DNA from: Gulosibacter sediminis | Lineage (GTDB): Bacteria; Actinomycetota; Actinomycetes; Actinomycetales; Microbacteriaceae | Assembly: GCF_023370115.1 (NCBI RefSeq) | Contig: NZ_CP097160.1 | Location: forward strand, 1,426,001-1,490,000 | Reading direction: 5' to 3' | DNA length: 64,000 nt | Shown: positions 1 through 9,366 of the stretch, piece by piece | How positions within the stretch are numbered: the first letter of the stretch is position 1 | Layout: each line of letters starts with the position of its first letter | Program-made: the position numbers and the translations under genes | Notes under the pieces: generated by a model | Told to the model about the DNA's origin: nothing | Database searches by the model: none | The model's input: only the letters and a program-made list of their open reading frames with translations

Positions 1-1249
1 GCAGATACTGCGACCAGCGGTCGCGCTTCGCGTCGGACTCAGCCTCGGCGAACTGCCGCTCGATGTACGGGATCACGCCCTCGAAGCCAGAGGAATACGT
101 GACCTGGCGGCCAAACCGGTTGCGGTACTTCACCCGCACCTTGAAGTCCTTGCCGTGCAGCAGCGTCTGCTGCACGTCCTTCGGCAGCTTGCGCCAGGGC
201 GTGTTGAGGTCGAAGCCGATCTCCTCGGCCACACCGAAGAGCAGGCGCTCGTAGTACTGGTAGAGCGACTTGCCCTGCGACGACCACGGGAGGATGGCCC
301 CGTCGGCGATCGACGCGTCGGGGTCGCCGATCATCAAGTCTTCGTCGACCGCCATGCGGATGCCGAGGCCGTCGCAGGCGGGGCACGCACCGAACGGCGC
401 GTTGAACGAGAAGGTGCGCGGCTCGATCTCCGACAGCGCGAGGGCGTGCCCGTTCGGGCACGCGAGGTTCTCAGAGAACGATTCCTCGGCATCCTCGCCC
501 TCGGCGTCGACGTACTGGATCGTCACGCGACCCTGCGCGAGGCGGAGCGCGGTCTCGAGCGAGTCGGTGAGGCGGCCGAGCAGGTCGTCGCTCGCGACGA
601 GGCGGTCGACGATCACCGAGATGTCGTGCTTGTACGACTTCTTGAGCGTCGGCGGGCTCGCGAGCTGCACGCGCTCGCCGTCGACCATGGCACGCACGAA
701 GCCCTGCTGCGACAGCGACTGCAGCAGGTCGGCGAACTCGCCCTTCTTCTGCTGCACGACGGGCGCGAGCACCTGATAGCGCGTGCCGGCGGGCACCTCC
801 ATGAGCGTGTCGGCGATCTGCTGCACCGTCGAGGCCTGGATGCGCTCACCACACTCGGGGCAGTGTGCGATGCCGATGCGCGCCCACAGCAGGCGCATGT
901 AGTCGTAGATTTCGGTGATCGTGCCGACGGTCGAACGGGGGTTGCGGTTCGTCGACTTCTGGTCGATCGAGACCGCAGGGCTCAGCCCCTCGATGAAGTC
1001 GACGTCGGGGCGGTCGACCTGCCCGAGGAACATGCGGGCGTACGACGACAGCGATTCGACGTAGCGGCGCTGGCCCTCGGCAAAGATGGTGTCGAACGCG
1101 AGCGACGACTTGCCCGAGCCCGAGAGCCCGGTAAACACGACCAAGCTGTCTCTCGGCACCTCGACATCGACGTTTTTGAGGTTGTGCACGCGTGCGTGCT
1201 GCACGCGCAGCGAGGTGAGCTGACTAGTCTTCGCAGATAATTTCGGCAC
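1..1249 (-). CDS. uvrA: UvrABC excinuclease ATPase subunit A, N-terminal 416 codons (cut by window edge)
   Basis: DNA damage-recognition ATPase of nucleotide excision repair; loads UvrB at lesions. The visible N-terminal part has the first Walker [10 protein letters not shown], at about residues 41-49, then [12 protein letters not shown] and the signature-region segment [13 protein letters not shown]. The first zinc module (CPECG at about residues 118-122, second half CPNGH...CPACDG) and the UvrB-binding region follow. The frame stays open to base 1, so the gene continues outside the window. I chose the GTG at 1249 because a TACTCT -10 element ends six bases upstream and there is no Shine-Dalgarno; the product begins [10 protein letters not shown]. 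uvrB lies two genes upstream on the same strand. Identity is certain; the exact start is likely. Confidence 0.96.
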   Translation of the reverse strand, partial: MPKLSAKTSQLTSLRVQHARVHNLKNVDVEVPRDSLVVFTGLSGSGKSSLAFDTIFAEGQRRYVESLSSYARMFLGQVDRPDVDFIEGLSPAVSIDQKSTNRNPRSTVGTITEIYDYMRLLWARIGIAHCPECGERIQASTVQQIADTLMEVPAGTRYQVLAPVVQQKKGEFADLLQSLSQQGFVRAMVDGERVQLASPPTLKKSYKHDISVIVDRLVASDDLLGRLTDSLETALRLAQGRVTIQYVDAEGEDAEESFSENLACPNGHALALSEIEPRTFSFNAPFGACPACDGLGIRMAVDEDLMIGDPDASIADGAILPWSSQGKSLYQYYERLLFGVAEEIGFDLNTPWRKLPKDVQQTLLHGKDFKVRVKYRNRFGRQVTYSSGFEGVIPYIERQFAEAESDAKRDRWSQYL

Positions 1250-1278
1250 CCGACAAGAGTACGTCCCGCCAGCGACAT
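1250..1278 (-). promoter_or_regulatory. uvrA promoter of RecA-independent DNA-damage (PafBC) type, leaderless
   Basis: Read on the minus strand: ATGTCGCTG (1278-1270), eight bases, TACTCT (1261-1256), six bases, then the GTG start. This matches the mycobacterial RecA-NDp layout tTGTCRgtg-N8-TANNNT in spacing and core. The match to the 9-mer is imperfect (A for the first T, CTG for GTG). Expected control by PafBC is inference. Confidence 0.6.
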
Positions 1279-1308
1279 GGTTCGCTGGATTCGCTGGCGG
1301 CGCAGTAG

Positions 1309-2532
1309 TTAGTCGTTCGCCGCCGCGAGCTGCCCGCAGGCCCCGTCGATCTCTTTGCCGCGGGTGTCGCGCATGGTCGTGGGGATGCCCTTTGCCCGCA
1401 GCCGCTCGACGAATTCGGCGGCCACGTCGGGCTCCGACGAAGTCCAGATCGACCCCGGCGTCGGATTGAGCGGAATCGGATTGACGTGCACCCAACCACG
1501 CCCGCGCTCGTTGAGTTTGTCGGCGAGCAGGTCGGCGCGCCAGGCGTGGTCGTTCATGTCCTTGATGAGCGCGTACTCGATCGACACGCGGCGGCCTGTC
1601 TTGTCGAAGTACTCGCGCGCGGCGTCGAGCGCCTCGTCGACCTTCCAGCGGCTGTTCACCGGAATCAGGTCGTCGCGAAGCTCGTCGTCGGGCGCGTGCA
1701 GCGAGAGCGCGAAGGTGAGCGGCAGCTCCTCGTCGCTGAGCTTGCGGATCGCCGGCACGAGGCCGACCGTCGAAACGGTGATGCCTCGGGCCGACATGCC
1801 GAGGCCCTCGGGCGCCGGGTCGACCATGCGGTGCACGGCGTTCATGAGGCGCTTGTAGTTGGCGAGCGGTTCACCCATGCCCATAAACACGATGTTGTGC
1901 ACGCGCTCGGGCACACCGTCGGGTCGGGTGCCGCCGAGCTCGCCAGCCGCGATCGCCCGGTTCGCCTGCACGATCTGGTCAACGATCTCGGCCGTCGAAA
2001 GGTTCCGCGTCAGACCATTCTGGCCGGTCGCGCAGAAGGGGCAGTTCATGCCGCAACCCGCCTGCGACGAGACGCAGAGCGTGATGCGCCCCGGGTAGCG
2101 CATGAGCACCGACTCGACGAGCACGCCGTCGAAGCACTTCCAGAGGAACTTGATGGTGTCGCCGTTGTCGGTGCGCAGACGCCGCACCTCGGTGAGCAGC
2201 GGCGGCATGGTCTCGGCGACGAGCTGCGCGCGGGATGCGGAGGGCAGGTCGGTCATCTCGTCGGCGCTCGCCGTGTGGTGCTGGAAGTAGTGCGTCGAAA
2301 GCTGTTTCGCGCGGAACGCCGGGTGTCCGAGTTCCTTGAGCCGCTCTTGCCGCTCGGCCATCGTCAGATCGGCGAGGTGCACGGGCGGCTGCGTGCGCCG
2401 CTGCTTGGCGGCGAACTGCAGCTGGGGTCGACCGTCGGCGCCCATGGGCTGAATCCAGCCTTCGGCGGTGGGGCGAACCTGCGGGCGGGCGGCTCGCCGC
2501 TCGCGAAGTCGTTTGCTCGTCTGCTCGCTCAT
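1309..2532 (-). CDS. rlmN: 23S rRNA (adenine-2503-C2)-methyltransferase, radical SAM
   Basis: Methylates C2 of A2503 in 23S rRNA (and A37 of some tRNAs in the family) using radical S-adenosylmethionine chemistry. The radical-SAM cluster motif CxxxCxxC is visible as C160-C164-C167 (CGMNCPFC). The methyl-carrying C-terminal cysteine is C399 in [17 protein letters not shown] is the usual SAM-binding GEP segment. At 407 aa it is slightly longer than typical because of a basic N-terminal tail. It starts eight bases after the upstream membrane gene and precedes uvrA. In most actinobacteria I know, rlmN sits near frr/cdsA, so this place inside the uvrB-uvrA interval is notable. Confidence 0.95.
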   Translation of the reverse strand: MSEQTSKRLRERRAARPQVRPTAEGWIQPMGADGRPQLQFAAKQRRTQPPVHLADLTMAERQERLKELGHPAFRAKQLSTHYFQHHTASADEMTDLPSASRAQLVAETMPPLLTEVRRLRTDNGDTIKFLWKCFDGVLVESVLMRYPGRITLCVSSQAGCGMNCPFCATGQNGLTRNLSTAEIVDQIVQANRAIAAGELGGTRPDGVPERVHNIVFMGMGEPLANYKRLMNAVHRMVDPAPEGLGMSARGITVSTVGLVPAIRKLSDEELPLTFALSLHAPDDELRDDLIPVNSRWKVDEALDAAREYFDKTGRRVSIEYALIKDMNDHAWRADLLADKLNERGRGWVHVNPIPLNPTPGSIWTSSEPDVAAEFVERLRAKGIPTTMRDTRGKEIDGACGQLAAAND

Positions 2533-2540
2533 CTGGCCAA

Positions 2541-3458
2541 TTATCCCCTATGCCACGCAGGAATGCGCGAATCGAGCTCGGCGGTGATCGTGCTCCCCCG
2601 AGCCAGCAGCGCATCCAGCCCGGGCCGCGACGCGACGCTCGTACCCGGGTGCATGAGCACGAGCTGCGCGCCGTTCAACTCGATGTCGTGGTCGAGCCCA
2701 TGGTCAGAGAACACCTGCATGATGTCCGGCGAGATCACCTCGAGCATCTCGCGCTCGCGACCCCGCTCGGTGAACGTGCGGAACTGCGTCGGGAAGTGGC
2801 CTTCGAGATCCCAGCGCACCAGCTCACCGGTGAACCGTCGCCACTTGCCGTTCTGCGTCGCGTCGAAGAACGTGTGCGGCACCCTCAATGGCATACCAAC
2901 GGCGAGATAGGCGAAGCGAGCAACCGTCACTGTCCGCTTGCGCCCCTTGCCGGAACGCTCTTCCTCGGCGACCTCGAAGTCGCCGAGCTCGAACGCATGC
3001 CCCTGGGCGACGCCGCGAACCACGTGCGAATGCCACCGACCGTCACCGGGTGCCTGGAAGCCAACGCCGCGCAGGTGCGCGCCGGAGCGGTAACCAACGA
3101 ACTCGAGCCCGTTATGTCGGGCGAACTCGGCCATCCGCTGCCTGCGGAAGGCATCGCGGAAGAACCTGACGATGAAGAACACCGCGGCACCGAACAACAC
3201 GAGCGAGAAGATCAAGCTTGGCACCGCGGTGAGCCGCTCGGCGGTCGGCGTCGCGGCACCGGTTCGGTCAACGCCGGTGATGAGCTGCGTAATGCCGCTG
3301 ATGAGCGCGAAGAGCGTGATCGCGCCAATGATGACGCCGAACACCAAGACAACGATGGCGGTCGCCTTGGCCGATCGAAAGGCCTCGCGGACGGATCCCC
3401 CGCGCCCGGCAAGCGCGGAGGTGTCGAACTGGCGAAAGAACCTGTGCTGCGCCGGCAC
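2541..3458 (-). CDS. Membrane protein of unknown function, coupled to uvrB
   Basis: 305 aa. Two hydrophobic segments are visible (about residues 32-55, and 84-103 around [20 protein letters not shown]). A roughly 200-residue soluble C-terminal part follows, with no motif I recognise beyond a region resembling DUF3137-like cytoplasmic domains. Both termini are predicted on the same side. The GTG start overlaps the uvrB stop by one base (TAGTG), so translation is probably coupled to uvrB. I cannot assign a function; co-transcription with repair genes does not by itself imply a repair role. Confidence 0.75.
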   Translation of the reverse strand: MPAQHRFFRQFDTSALAGRGGSVREAFRSAKATAIVVLVFGVIIGAITLFALISGITQLITGVDRTGAATPTAERLTAVPSLIFSLVLFGAAVFFIVRFFRDAFRRQRMAEFARHNGLEFVGYRSGAHLRGVGFQAPGDGRWHSHVVRGVAQGHAFELGDFEVAEEERSGKGRKRTVTVARFAYLAVGMPLRVPHTFFDATQNGKWRRFTGELVRWDLEGHFPTQFRTFTERGREREMLEVISPDIMQVFSDHGLDHDIELNGAQLVLMHPGTSVASRPGLDALLARGSTITAELDSRIPAWHRG

Positions 3459-5524
3459 TACGCGTGCCCCGCTCGCTCCATGTTGCGGAGGTCCTTCTTC
3501 AGCTCCGACAGCTCGTCGCGCAGCCGCGCCGCGAGCTCGAACTTGAGTTCGCCCGCGGCCGCGAGCATCTGCTCGTTGAGGTCGGCAATCATCTGTTCGA
3601 GTTGGTCGGCTCCCTCGGCGGCGATGCCCTCGTGCCGCAGGTTCGGCGGCGCCTTGCGTCGCGGGTCGGTCGCGCGGTCGCCGAGGAGCTCCTGCGTGTC
3701 TTGCCCCTCGCGCATGAGCACCGCGGTGATGTCGTTGATCTTCTTGCGCAACGGCTGCGGGTCGATGCCGTGCTCGGTGTTGTAGGCGATCTGCCGCTCG
3801 CGCCGCCGCTCGGTCTCTTCGATCGCGAAGCGCATCGCCTCGGTCTCCTTGTCGGCATACATGTGCACCTCGCCCGAAACGTTGCGGGCCGCGCGGCCGA
3901 TCGTCTGGATGAGCGAAGTCGCGGAGCGCAGGAAGCCCTCCTTGTCGGCGTCGAGGATCGCAACGAGCGACACCTCGGGCAGGTCGAGGCCCTCTCGCAG
4001 CAGGTTGATGCCGACGAGCACGTCGTACGCGCCCGCTCGCAGCTCGCTGAGCAACTCGACGCGCTTCAGGGTGTCGACGTCGGAGTGGAGGTACCGCACC
4101 CGCACCCCGTGCTCGCCGAGGAAGTCGGTGAGCTCTTCGGCCATGCGCTTCGTCAGCGTCGTGACGAGCACGCGCTCGTTGCGCTCGATGCGCTCCCGAA
4201 TCGTCTCGAGCAGGTCGTCGATCTGCCCCTCGCTCGGCTTCACGACGATCTTCGGGTCGAGGAGGCCGGTGGGGCGAATGATCTGCTCGACGACGCCGTC
4301 AGCCTGCGCGAGCTCGTACTTACCCGGCGTGGCCGAGAGGTACACCGTCTGGCCGACGCGCTCCTTGAACTCGTCCCAGCGCAGCGGCCGGTTGTCGAGC
4401 GCGGAGGGCAGGCGGAAACCGTAGTCGACGAGCGTGCGCTTGCGCGAGGCATCGCCCTCATACATGGCCCCGATCTGTGGCACCGTGACGTGCGACTCGT
4501 CGATGACGAGCAGGAAGTCGTCGGGGAAGTAGTCAAGCAGGCAGTGCGGCGGCTCGCCCGGCTGTCGGCCGTCGATGTGCATCGAATAGTTCTCGATGCC
4601 CGAGGTGAAGCCGATCTGCTCCATCATCTCGAGGTCGAACGATGTGCGCATCTCAAGGCGCTGGGCCTCGAGCAGTTTGTTCTGCGAGTTGAGCTCGTCG
4701 AGGCGCCACTTCAGCTCGTCACGAATGCCGTCCATCGCCCGGTGCATGACGTTCTCGCTCGCCGCATAGTGCGAGCCCGGGAAGATGCTCACCGAATCGG
4801 TCTGCCGCACGACGTTGCCGGTCAGTGGGTTCAGCATCGAGATCGCGTCGACCTCGTCACCAAACATCTCGATGCGCACCGCGAGCTCTTCGTACACCGG
4901 GATGATCTCGATCGTGTCGCCGCGCACGCGGAACGTGCCGCGCTGGAAGGCCACGTCATTGCGCGTGTACTGCATTGAGATGAATTGGCGGATGAGGTCG
5001 TCGCGCGCGATCACGTCGCCGACGTGCACGGCCGCCATCTGGCTGTAGTACTCCTCGGGTTTGCCGAGGCCGTAGATGCACGACACGGTCGAGACCACGA
5101 CGACGTCGCGCCGCGACAGTAGCGAGTTCGTTGCCGAGTGGCGCAGGCGCTCGACCTCGTCGTTGATCGAGCTGTCCTTCTCAATGAAGGTGTCGGTCTG
5201 CGGTACGTAGGCCTCCGGCTGGTAGTAGTCGTAGTACGAGACGAAGTACTCGACCGCGTTGTTGGGCAGCAGCTGGCGAAATTCGTTCGCGAGCTGCGCC
5301 GCCAGCGTCTTGTTGTGCGCCATCACGAGTGTCGGCCGCTGCACCTGTTCGATGAGCCAGGCCGTGGTGGCGGACTTACCGGTACCCGTGGCGCCGAGCA
5401 GCACGACGTCGGTCTCGCCGGCGTTGATGCGACTCGCGAGTTCGGAAATTGCCTGCGGCTGATCGCCGGCCGGCTGATACTCGCTCACCACTTCGAACGG
5501 GCGCACGCTTCGTGTGGGTTCCAT
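3458..5524 (-). CDS. uvrB: UvrABC excinuclease subunit B
   Basis: Helicase-fold damage-verification subunit of nucleotide excision repair; receives DNA from UvrA and recruits UvrC. The product has 688 aa, normal for the family. Walker A is GATGTGKS at residues 44-51. The beta-hairpin that inserts between strands appears as [12 protein letters not shown]. The helicase motif DESHVTVPQ is present, and the C-terminal UVR motif ([20 protein letters not shown]) ends the protein. The ATG at 5524 is preferred over an upstream in-frame start because [21 protein letters not shown] is the family N-terminus and a -10 element lies seven bases upstream. Confidence 0.98.
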   Translation of the reverse strand: MEPTRSVRPFEVVSEYQPAGDQPQAISELASRINAGETDVVLLGATGTGKSATTAWLIEQVQRPTLVMAHNKTLAAQLANEFRQLLPNNAVEYFVSYYDYYQPEAYVPQTDTFIEKDSSINDEVERLRHSATNSLLSRRDVVVVSTVSCIYGLGKPEEYYSQMAAVHVGDVIARDDLIRQFISMQYTRNDVAFQRGTFRVRGDTIEIIPVYEELAVRIEMFGDEVDAISMLNPLTGNVVRQTDSVSIFPGSHYAASENVMHRAMDGIRDELKWRLDELNSQNKLLEAQRLEMRTSFDLEMMEQIGFTSGIENYSMHIDGRQPGEPPHCLLDYFPDDFLLVIDESHVTVPQIGAMYEGDASRKRTLVDYGFRLPSALDNRPLRWDEFKERVGQTVYLSATPGKYELAQADGVVEQIIRPTGLLDPKIVVKPSEGQIDDLLETIRERIERNERVLVTTLTKRMAEELTDFLGEHGVRVRYLHSDVDTLKRVELLSELRAGAYDVLVGINLLREGLDLPEVSLVAILDADKEGFLRSATSLIQTIGRAARNVSGEVHMYADKETEAMRFAIEETERRRERQIAYNTEHGIDPQPLRKKINDITAVLMREGQDTQELLGDRATDPRRKAPPNLRHEGIAAEGADQLEQMIADLNEQMLAAAGELKFELAARLRDELSELKKDLRNMERAGHA

Positions 5525-5531
5525 GCCTTCA

Positions 5532-5554
5532 ACCCTACGACGAGCCACCGACAC
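5532..5554 (-). promoter_or_regulatory. uvrB promoter of RecA-independent DNA-damage (PafBC) type
   Basis: Minus-strand reading: GTGTCGGTG (5554-5546), exactly eight bases, TAGGGT (5537-5532), seven bases, then ATG. The TGTCGGTG core and the spacing match the RecA-NDp consensus tTGTCRgtg-N8-TANNNT known from mycobacterial DNA-damage genes under PafBC. The position implies a leaderless or nearly leaderless mRNA. Confidence 0.75.
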
Positions 5555-5612
5555 GAGGCGCGGAGCGCGTCCAGGCACGCAGGGGCTCCGCTGAAGGCCT
5601 GATCCGAGCGAT

Positions 5613-5618
5613 TAAACT
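5613..5618 (+). promoter_or_regulatory. -10 element of leaderless YigZ-family gene
   Basis: TAAACT lies seven bases before the GTG at 5626, with no Shine-Dalgarno between, which is the arrangement of actinobacterial leaderless transcripts. No convincing -35 is visible. Confidence 0.5.
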
Positions 5619-5625
5619 ACGAATC

Positions 5626-6300
5626 GTGGCGGATGACTCTCGATACGGTGTGCTGGCGTCAAGTGCCGAGCACGAACTCGAGATCAAGCGGTCTCGTTTT
5701 CTCGGGTATGCCGAGCGCGTCACGAGCGAGGCCGAGGCCCGCGACTACATCGAGCTCATTCGCGCCGAACACCGGCTCGCCCGACACCACTGCACGGCGT
5801 TCACGCTCGGACCCGAGCGCCGCATCCAACGGTCGAACGACGACGGCGAGCCGAGCGGCACCGCGGGCGTGCCCATGCTCGACGCCCTGACGAAGTTTGT
5901 GCGTCCGGGCGCAGCGAGCCCCGATCTCTCCGACATCATCGTCGTCGTGGTGCGCTACTTCGGCGGCGTCTTGCTCGGCGCCGGCGGCCTCGTGCGCGCC
6001 TACTCCGACACTGTGTCGCAGACGCTCGCCGCGGCGAAGTTTCTGACGCGTGAGCGCCTCGCGCGTTACGCCGTCGAGGCGCCCATCGCGCAGGTCGGCC
6101 GCTGGGAAAACGAGCTGCGGGCCGCGGGAGTCGAGGTGCTCGGCACCGAGTACGGGCCCGCCAGCGCGACCCTCCGGCTCGCGGTGCCCGACCAGCCGGA
6201 TGCGCGTGAGCCGTTCCTCACTCGCCTCGCCTCGATCACCTCGGGCGAGGCCGAGCCGACCGAGCTCGAACCGAGCTGGGTCGACGTTAGTCGTCGCTGA
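5626..6300 (+). CDS. YigZ/IMPACT (UPF0029) family protein
   Basis: 224 aa. The hallmark RYFGGVLLGAGGLVRAYSDT of the UPF0029/Impact N-terminal domain is clear at about residues 107-126, and GEPSGTAGVPML is a second conserved block. The C-terminal part resembles the DUF1949 domain found in bacterial YigZ. Eukaryotic IMPACT regulates Gcn2; the bacterial role is not settled (nucleic-acid or ribosome-related suggestions). Start chosen at GTG 5626 from protein similarity and the -10 position. The ORF is open further upstream, but that would extend into the uvrB promoter. The 3' end overlaps the convergent coaE by 14 bases. Confidence 0.88.
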   Translation: MADDSRYGVLASSAEHELEIKRSRFLGYAERVTSEAEARDYIELIRAEHRLARHHCTAFTLGPERRIQRSNDDGEPSGTAGVPMLDALTKFVRPGAASPDLSDIIVVVVRYFGGVLLGAGGLVRAYSDTVSQTLAAAKFLTRERLARYAVEAPIAQVGRWENELRAAGVEVLGTEYGPASATLRLAVPDQPDAREPFLTRLASITSGEAEPTELEPSWVDVSRR

Positions 6301-6964
6301 CACGCTCCTCGCGCGGCGTCGTCACCGGCATGCCGTCGTAACTGATCTCATCGTCGTCGAGGCGATCGGTGATGCGCAGTCGCGAATACAGCTCGTCGAC
6401 GAGCTCGATGGTGTCGGAGATGGGACGCGTCGTGTCGAGCACCACGTCGGCGATCCGCCGCCGTTCCTCGTCGCTCGCCTGCGCGTCGATACGCGCGAGC
6501 GCCTCCTCGCGGGTCATACCGCGGTCGGCGATAAGTCGGTTGACGCGCACTTCGGCGGGTGCGTCGGCCACCCAGATCTCGTCGTAGTCGTAGTTCGATC
6601 GCGTCTCCGCGAGCAGCGGAATGTCGTGCACGAAGATGGTCGAGGGGTCGGCCGCGCGCTCGGTCTCGATGCGCTCCTCAGTGATGCGTCGAATCTCGGG
6701 ATGCGTGATGTCGTTGAGTGCCCGGCGGGCGTCCTCGTCGGCGAACACGATTTCAGCGAGCGCGGCCCGGTTCAGAGAGCCGTCGGCTTCGAGGACTCCT
6801 TCGCCGAACTGCTTCGCGATCGCGGCGAGGACGGGCTGACCCGGCTCGACGATCTCGCGTGCGATCTCGTCGGCGTCGATGATGACGGCGCCGAGCTCGC
6901 GCAGCCGATTGGAGATGGTCGTCTTGCCGGAGGCGATGCCGCCGGTGAGCGCGATGGTGGTCAT
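6287..6964 (-). CDS. coaE: Dephospho-CoA kinase
   Basis: Last step of coenzyme A synthesis: phosphorylates the 3'-OH of dephospho-CoA using ATP. P-loop GGIASGKT is at residues 8-15. DADEIAREIV follows, then the catalytic-core segment around THPEIRR and the lid region with IPLLAETRSNYDYDEIWV. 225 aa, the usual size for a single-domain enzyme (mycobacterial homologues carry an extra domain that is absent here). The ATG at 6964 has a strong GAGGAGGT ribosome site nine bases upstream. The gene lies downstream of rpsA on the same strand but is separated from it by a divergent DUF4126 gene, so it needs its own promoter. Confidence 0.96.
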   Translation of the reverse strand: MTTIALTGGIASGKTTISNRLRELGAVIIDADEIAREIVEPGQPVLAAIAKQFGEGVLEADGSLNRAALAEIVFADEDARRALNDITHPEIRRITEERIETERAADPSTIFVHDIPLLAETRSNYDYDEIWVADAPAEVRVNRLIADRGMTREEALARIDAQASDEERRRIADVVLDTTRPISDTIELVDELYSRLRITDRLDDDEISYDGMPVTTPREERVSDD

Positions 6965-7028
6965 GTCGCTACCTCCTCGAATCAACGGTGACTCCCGTTC
7001 TGTCAGACTACTGCCACAGGAGGTTCAA

Positions 7029-7643
7029 TTGCTGGAACTACTCACCGGAACGGGGCTCGCCGCGGCGGCCGGGCTCGGGGCCTTCCTCCCGATGCTCATC
7101 ATCGGGCTGCTCGATCGCTTCACCGACCTCGTGGCCCTGCCCGCGGGATGGGACTGGCTGTCGAGCGATATTGCGCTCATCGTGGTCGGCGTGCTCACCG
7201 TGCTCGACATCGTCGCCGACAAGATTCCGGCGATCGACACGGTGAACGACATCGTCCAGACGGTGGTTCGCCCCGCATCCGGCGGCATCGTGTTCGGTGC
7301 CGGCACCTCCGCCCAGACCGTGACGCTCGACGAGCCGTCGCAGTTCTTTTCGGCGCACGTGTGGGTGGCGATCTCGCTCGGGGCGATCATCGCCCTCGTC
7401 ACGCACCTCGCCAAGGCCTCGACCCGGGCAGCGGTCAACGCCGTCACGGTGGGCGCGGCCGCCCCGCTGCTGAGCACCGGCGAGGATGCGATGAGCTTCG
7501 GCCTAGTGGCCAGCGCCGTGCTCGCCCCGGTGCTCGTACTCGTGTTGCTCGCCGGCCTGTTCATCATGGCGGCGGCGCTCACCCGGCGGCTCCGCGGGAT
7601 GCTCGCGCGACGCAAGGCGCGCGCCGCCGAGGCTGCCGACTGA
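7029..7643 (+). CDS. DUF4126 family membrane protein
   Basis: 204 aa, several hydrophobic segments. The family motif is visible near the N-terminus (GLGAFLPMLIIGLLDRF) and at ADKIPAIDTVNDIVQTVVRP, where the lysine-containing loop is typical of DUF4126. Function is unknown. I chose a TTG start at 7029 because a perfect AGGAGG at 7018-7023 is spaced five bases from it; no in-frame ATG or GTG is better placed. Divergent from coaE with 64 bases between; a bidirectional terminator follows at 7693. Confidence 0.82.
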   Translation: MLELLTGTGLAAAAGLGAFLPMLIIGLLDRFTDLVALPAGWDWLSSDIALIVVGVLTVLDIVADKIPAIDTVNDIVQTVVRPASGGIVFGAGTSAQTVTLDEPSQFFSAHVWVAISLGAIIALVTHLAKASTRAAVNAVTVGAAAPLLSTGEDAMSFGLVASAVLAPVLVLVLLAGLFIMAAALTRRLRGMLARRKARAAEAAD

Positions 7644-7692
7644 CGCCGTGCTCCCCCGCGGGCGGGATTCACCCGCCTCCAATCCAAAGAGC

Positions 7693-7727
7693 AACGGCCC
7701 GGCTCGAACGAATCGAGCCGGGCCGTT
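7693..7727. terminator. Bidirectional terminator between DUF4126 gene and rpsA
   Basis: Perfect 14-base inverted repeat AACGGCCCGGCTCG / CGAGCCGGGCCGTT around a seven-base loop, between two convergent genes. T-tracts are short on both sides, as usual for high-GC actinobacteria. Confidence 0.85.
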
Positions 7728-7739
7728 TGCTACCGGGAA

Positions 7740-9197
7740 CTAGTTACCCGAGAGCTTCTCGCGAAGCGCTGCGAGCGAAGCGTCGTCGGCGAGGGTGCCG
7801 AACGCGTCGTCCGACTCGCTCGAGAAGGACGAACCGCCCTGCTCGGCAGCCTCGGGGGCGTTCGCCTCGGCCTCGATCGCGCCGCGGACCTGCTCCTTGT
7901 GCGCTTCCCAACGCGACTGAGCGAGCGCGTACTCCTGCTCCCAGGCCTCGCGCTGTGCCTCGAAGCCCTCGATCCACTCGTTGGTGTCGGGGTTGAAGCC
8001 TTCGGGGTACTTGTAGTTGCCCTGCTCGTCGTACTCGGCGAGCATGCCGTAGGTGGCGGGGTCGAAGTCGGTGCCCTCGGGGTCAACGCCCTCGTTCGCC
8101 TGCTTGAGCGACAGCGAGATGCGGCGACGCTCGAGGTCGATGTCGATGATCTTGACGAAGAGCTCCTTGCCAACCGAGACGACCTGGTCGGCTGTCTCGA
8201 TGTGGTGGTTCGACAGCTCCGAGATGTGCACGAGGCCCTCGATGCCGTCGGCAACGCGAACGAACGCACCGAACGGAACGAGCTTGGTGACCTTGCCGAG
8301 CACGATCTGACCGATCGCGTGGGTGCGAGCGAGCACCTGCCACGGGTCTTCCTGCGTCGCCTTCAGCGAGAGCGAAACGCGCTCGCGGTCCATGTCGACC
8401 TCGAGCACCTCGACGGTGACTTCCTGGCCAACCTCGACGACCTCCGAAGCGTGGTCGATGTGCTTCCAGCTGAGCTCCGAGACGTGCACGAGGCCGTCAA
8501 CGCCGCCGAGGTCGACGAACGCGCCGAAGTTGACGATCGACGAGACAACACCCTTGCGAACCTGGCCCTTCTGGAGCTGGTTGAGGAAGTTGGCGCGGGT
8601 CTCCGACTGAGTCTGCTCGAGCAGCGCACGGCGCGAAAGCACGACGTTGTTGCGGTTCTTGTCGAGCTCGAGGATCTTCGCCTCGATTTCCTGGCCCAGG
8701 TACGGGGTGAGGTCGCGAACGCGACGCAGCTCGATGAGCGAAGCGGGGAGGAAGCCGCGGAGCCCGATGTCGACGATGAGGCCACCCTTGACGACCTCGA
8801 TGACGGTACCGGTGACGACGCCGTCGTCTTCCTTGATCTTCTCGACATCGCCCCAGGCGCGCTCGTACTGCGCGCGCTTCTTCGAGAGAAGGAGGCGACC
8901 TTCCTTGTCTTCCTTCTGGATGACAAGTGCTTCGATCTCGTCGCCGAGCTCAACAACCTCGTTGGGGTCGACGTCGTGCTTGATCGAGAGTTCACGCGAG
9001 GGGATGACGCCCTCGGTCTTGTAACCAACGTCGAGGAGTACCTCGTCGCGGTCGATTCGAACGACGGTACCGGTGATGAGGTCACCGTCGTTGAAGTACT
9101 TCATCGTCTCTTCGACCGCGGCGAGGAAGTCCTCAGCAGTGCCGATGTCGTTGACGGCGATCTGCGAATTAGCCGATTCGGTCGTGGTGTTCGTCAT
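7740..9197 (-). CDS. rpsA: 30S ribosomal protein S1
   Basis: RNA-binding ribosomal protein that unwinds and holds mRNA on the 30S subunit. The 485 aa product has four S1 (OB-fold) repeats in residues about 35-365 (TGTVVRIDRDEVLLDVGYKTEG, then GTVIEVVKGGLIVDIGLRGF, GVVSSIVNFGAFVDLGGVDG and GKVTKLVPFGAFVRVADGIEG). An acidic, low-complexity tail follows, typical of actinobacterial S1. Start ATG 9197 gives MTNTTTESANSQIAVND; the upstream in-frame extension is untranslated leader. A long leader of about 110 bases is implied by the promoter at 9343-9314. Confidence 0.97.
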   Translation of the reverse strand: MTNTTTESANSQIAVNDIGTAEDFLAAVEETMKYFNDGDLITGTVVRIDRDEVLLDVGYKTEGVIPSRELSIKHDVDPNEVVELGDEIEALVIQKEDKEGRLLLSKKRAQYERAWGDVEKIKEDDGVVTGTVIEVVKGGLIVDIGLRGFLPASLIELRRVRDLTPYLGQEIEAKILELDKNRNNVVLSRRALLEQTQSETRANFLNQLQKGQVRKGVVSSIVNFGAFVDLGGVDGLVHVSELSWKHIDHASEVVEVGQEVTVEVLEVDMDRERVSLSLKATQEDPWQVLARTHAIGQIVLGKVTKLVPFGAFVRVADGIEGLVHISELSNHHIETADQVVSVGKELFVKIIDIDLERRRISLSLKQANEGVDPEGTDFDPATYGMLAEYDEQGNYKYPEGFNPDTNEWIEGFEAQREAWEQEYALAQSRWEAHKEQVRGAIEAEANAPEAAEQGGSSFSSESDDAFGTLADDASLAALREKLSGN

Positions 9198-9313
9198 GTA
9201 GTTGGTACTCCAGCTGGATAATTGTGTCGGCCCAATTCGACGCCGGCAGCTCGCGCCGCCGTCCTGTGCCGAATGGGAAACGGATAGGTGTAGACGCACA
9301 AAAGTGCTCTACA

Positions 9314-9343
9314 AGCCTACCTGAGAATTCGCCGGAATTCCAA
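9314..9343 (-). promoter_or_regulatory. Probable rpsA promoter
   Basis: Minus strand: -35 TTGGAA (9343-9338), 18-base spacer, -10 TAGGCT (9319-9314). It lies in the 169-base gap between the DUF779 gene and rpsA and leaves a leader of roughly 110 bases. No other feature is visible in that gap. Confidence 0.5.
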
Positions 9344-9366
9344 TTTGGTACGAACTACGAAATCAC

